64,000 bases of DNA from Melioribacteraceae bacterium (lineage in GTDB: Bacteria > Bacteroidota > Ignavibacteria > Ignavibacteriales > Melioribacteraceae), in the NCBI GenBank assembly GCA_011525875.1, contig WYBN01000012.1, positions 434,001 to 498,000 on the forward strand. Direction: 5' to 3'. This document shows, piece by piece, positions 63,732 to 64,000 of this stretch. Under the pieces are notes generated by a model, which was not told the origin of the DNA, did not search any database, and saw nothing but the letters and a program-made list of their open reading frames with translations. How positions within the stretch are numbered: position 1 is the first letter of the stretch; each line of letters starts with the position of its first letter. Both the position numbers and the translations under genes were made by a program.

Positions 63732-64000
63732 ATGAAAATAAAAGAAAAAGAATTCGAAGAAATTTTGCAAAACCTTAAAACCCTGGCATCAGAAATGGGG
63801 ATTAAAGTTAGGTTCGAGAGGGGGGATTTTAAGGGCGGCTACTGCGTTGTTAAAGAAGATAGGGTAATAGTACTTAACAAGTTATCGAATCTTCAAAGAA
63901 AAGTGATCACCCTTGCAGCCGCTTTGAAAGAACTTGGGATAGAAGATATTTATCTTCAACCGAAATTAAGAGAAGTAATTGAAGAAATGGGAGAGGTTTA
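63732..64000 (+). CDS. Small conserved-looking protein, end at or beyond window edge
   Basis: I translated this stretch: at least 89 residues, charged, starting MKIKEKEFEEILQNL, with no cysteine cluster and no membrane segment. The last two bases (TA) could begin a stop codon, so the gene may be complete at 89 residues or continue. I do not recognise the family. An ATG with no strong ribosome site starts it. Confidence 0.55.
   Translation, partial: MKIKEKEFEEILQNLKTLASEMGIKVRFERGDFKGGYCVVKEDRVIVLNKLSNLQRKVITLAAALKELGIEDIYLQPKLREVIEEMGEV

Overview
The window reads as one contiguous, gene-dense, AT-rich bacterial chromosome segment. It holds about 55 protein genes, no tRNA or rRNA, and no intergenic stretch over about 250 bp. 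The gene set points to the Bacteroidota/Chlorobi side of the tree, most likely an anaerobic Ignavibacteria-type (Ignavibacterium/Melioribacter-like) organism. Clues are the alternative GlmU of Bacteroidota type, a head-GIN lipoprotein, a DUF5683 protein after parAB, a ClpC with a UVR motif, and [FeFe]-hydrogenases. This assignment is inference from gene content, not a database match.

Layout. 1-5.2 kb (minus): partial groEL and groES behind a CIRCE operator, then purB, an HtrA protease and plsY. 5.4-14.5 kb (plus): alpha-glucan phosphorylase, an unrecognised protein, a DegT/StrS aminotransferase, clpC, a pterin carbinolamine dehydratase and a PP2C phosphatase. 14.5-16.4 kb: an orphan bacterial-microcompartment pair resembling PduS and PduT. 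16.4-22.2 kb: a threonine operon (fused thrA, asd, thrB, thrC). 22.2-30.3 kb (minus): a TraB-family membrane protein, a CBS-pair protein, an ABC-2 exporter, and a 1316-residue protein with an N-terminal TPR region and three CbbX-type AAA+ modules. 30.5-32.7 kb: head-GIN lipoprotein, purE and a cation diffusion transporter.

32.9-45.0 kb is the highlight: a tightly packed ten-gene unit. Two complete trimeric hydrogenase modules (hydC-hydB-hydA, twice) bracket a signalling core. The core is a histidine kinase carrying a [FeFe]-hydrogenase-like H-cluster domain, two stand-alone receivers and a REC-PAS-histidine kinase. A strong hairpin follows the last hydA, and a membrane histidine kinase comes next. 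The two hydrogenases differ in informative ways. HydB1 keeps the C-terminal ferredoxin clusters but has lost the cysteines of its N-terminal domain. HydB2 lacks both extensions. HydA2 carries TSCSP where HydA1 has the canonical TSCCP. The simplest reading is a fermentative or NAD(P)H-linked H2 metabolism with two hydrogenases of different type, co-transcribed with their own putative H2 or redox sensor.

46.5-54.7 kb (minus): ispE, a homocysteine-methyltransferase-like protein, a DoxX/MauE protein, a rhodanese, an NFACT (RqcH-like) protein, nagB, alternative glmU and a POT peptide transporter with its own terminator. 54.8-64 kb (plus): PASTA protein, rpe, nagA, folP, cdaA, a short CHAD protein, an UPF0173 hydrolase, parA, parB, a DUF5683 protein, a zinc-ribbon/Yip1-like membrane protein and a small gene at the window edge.
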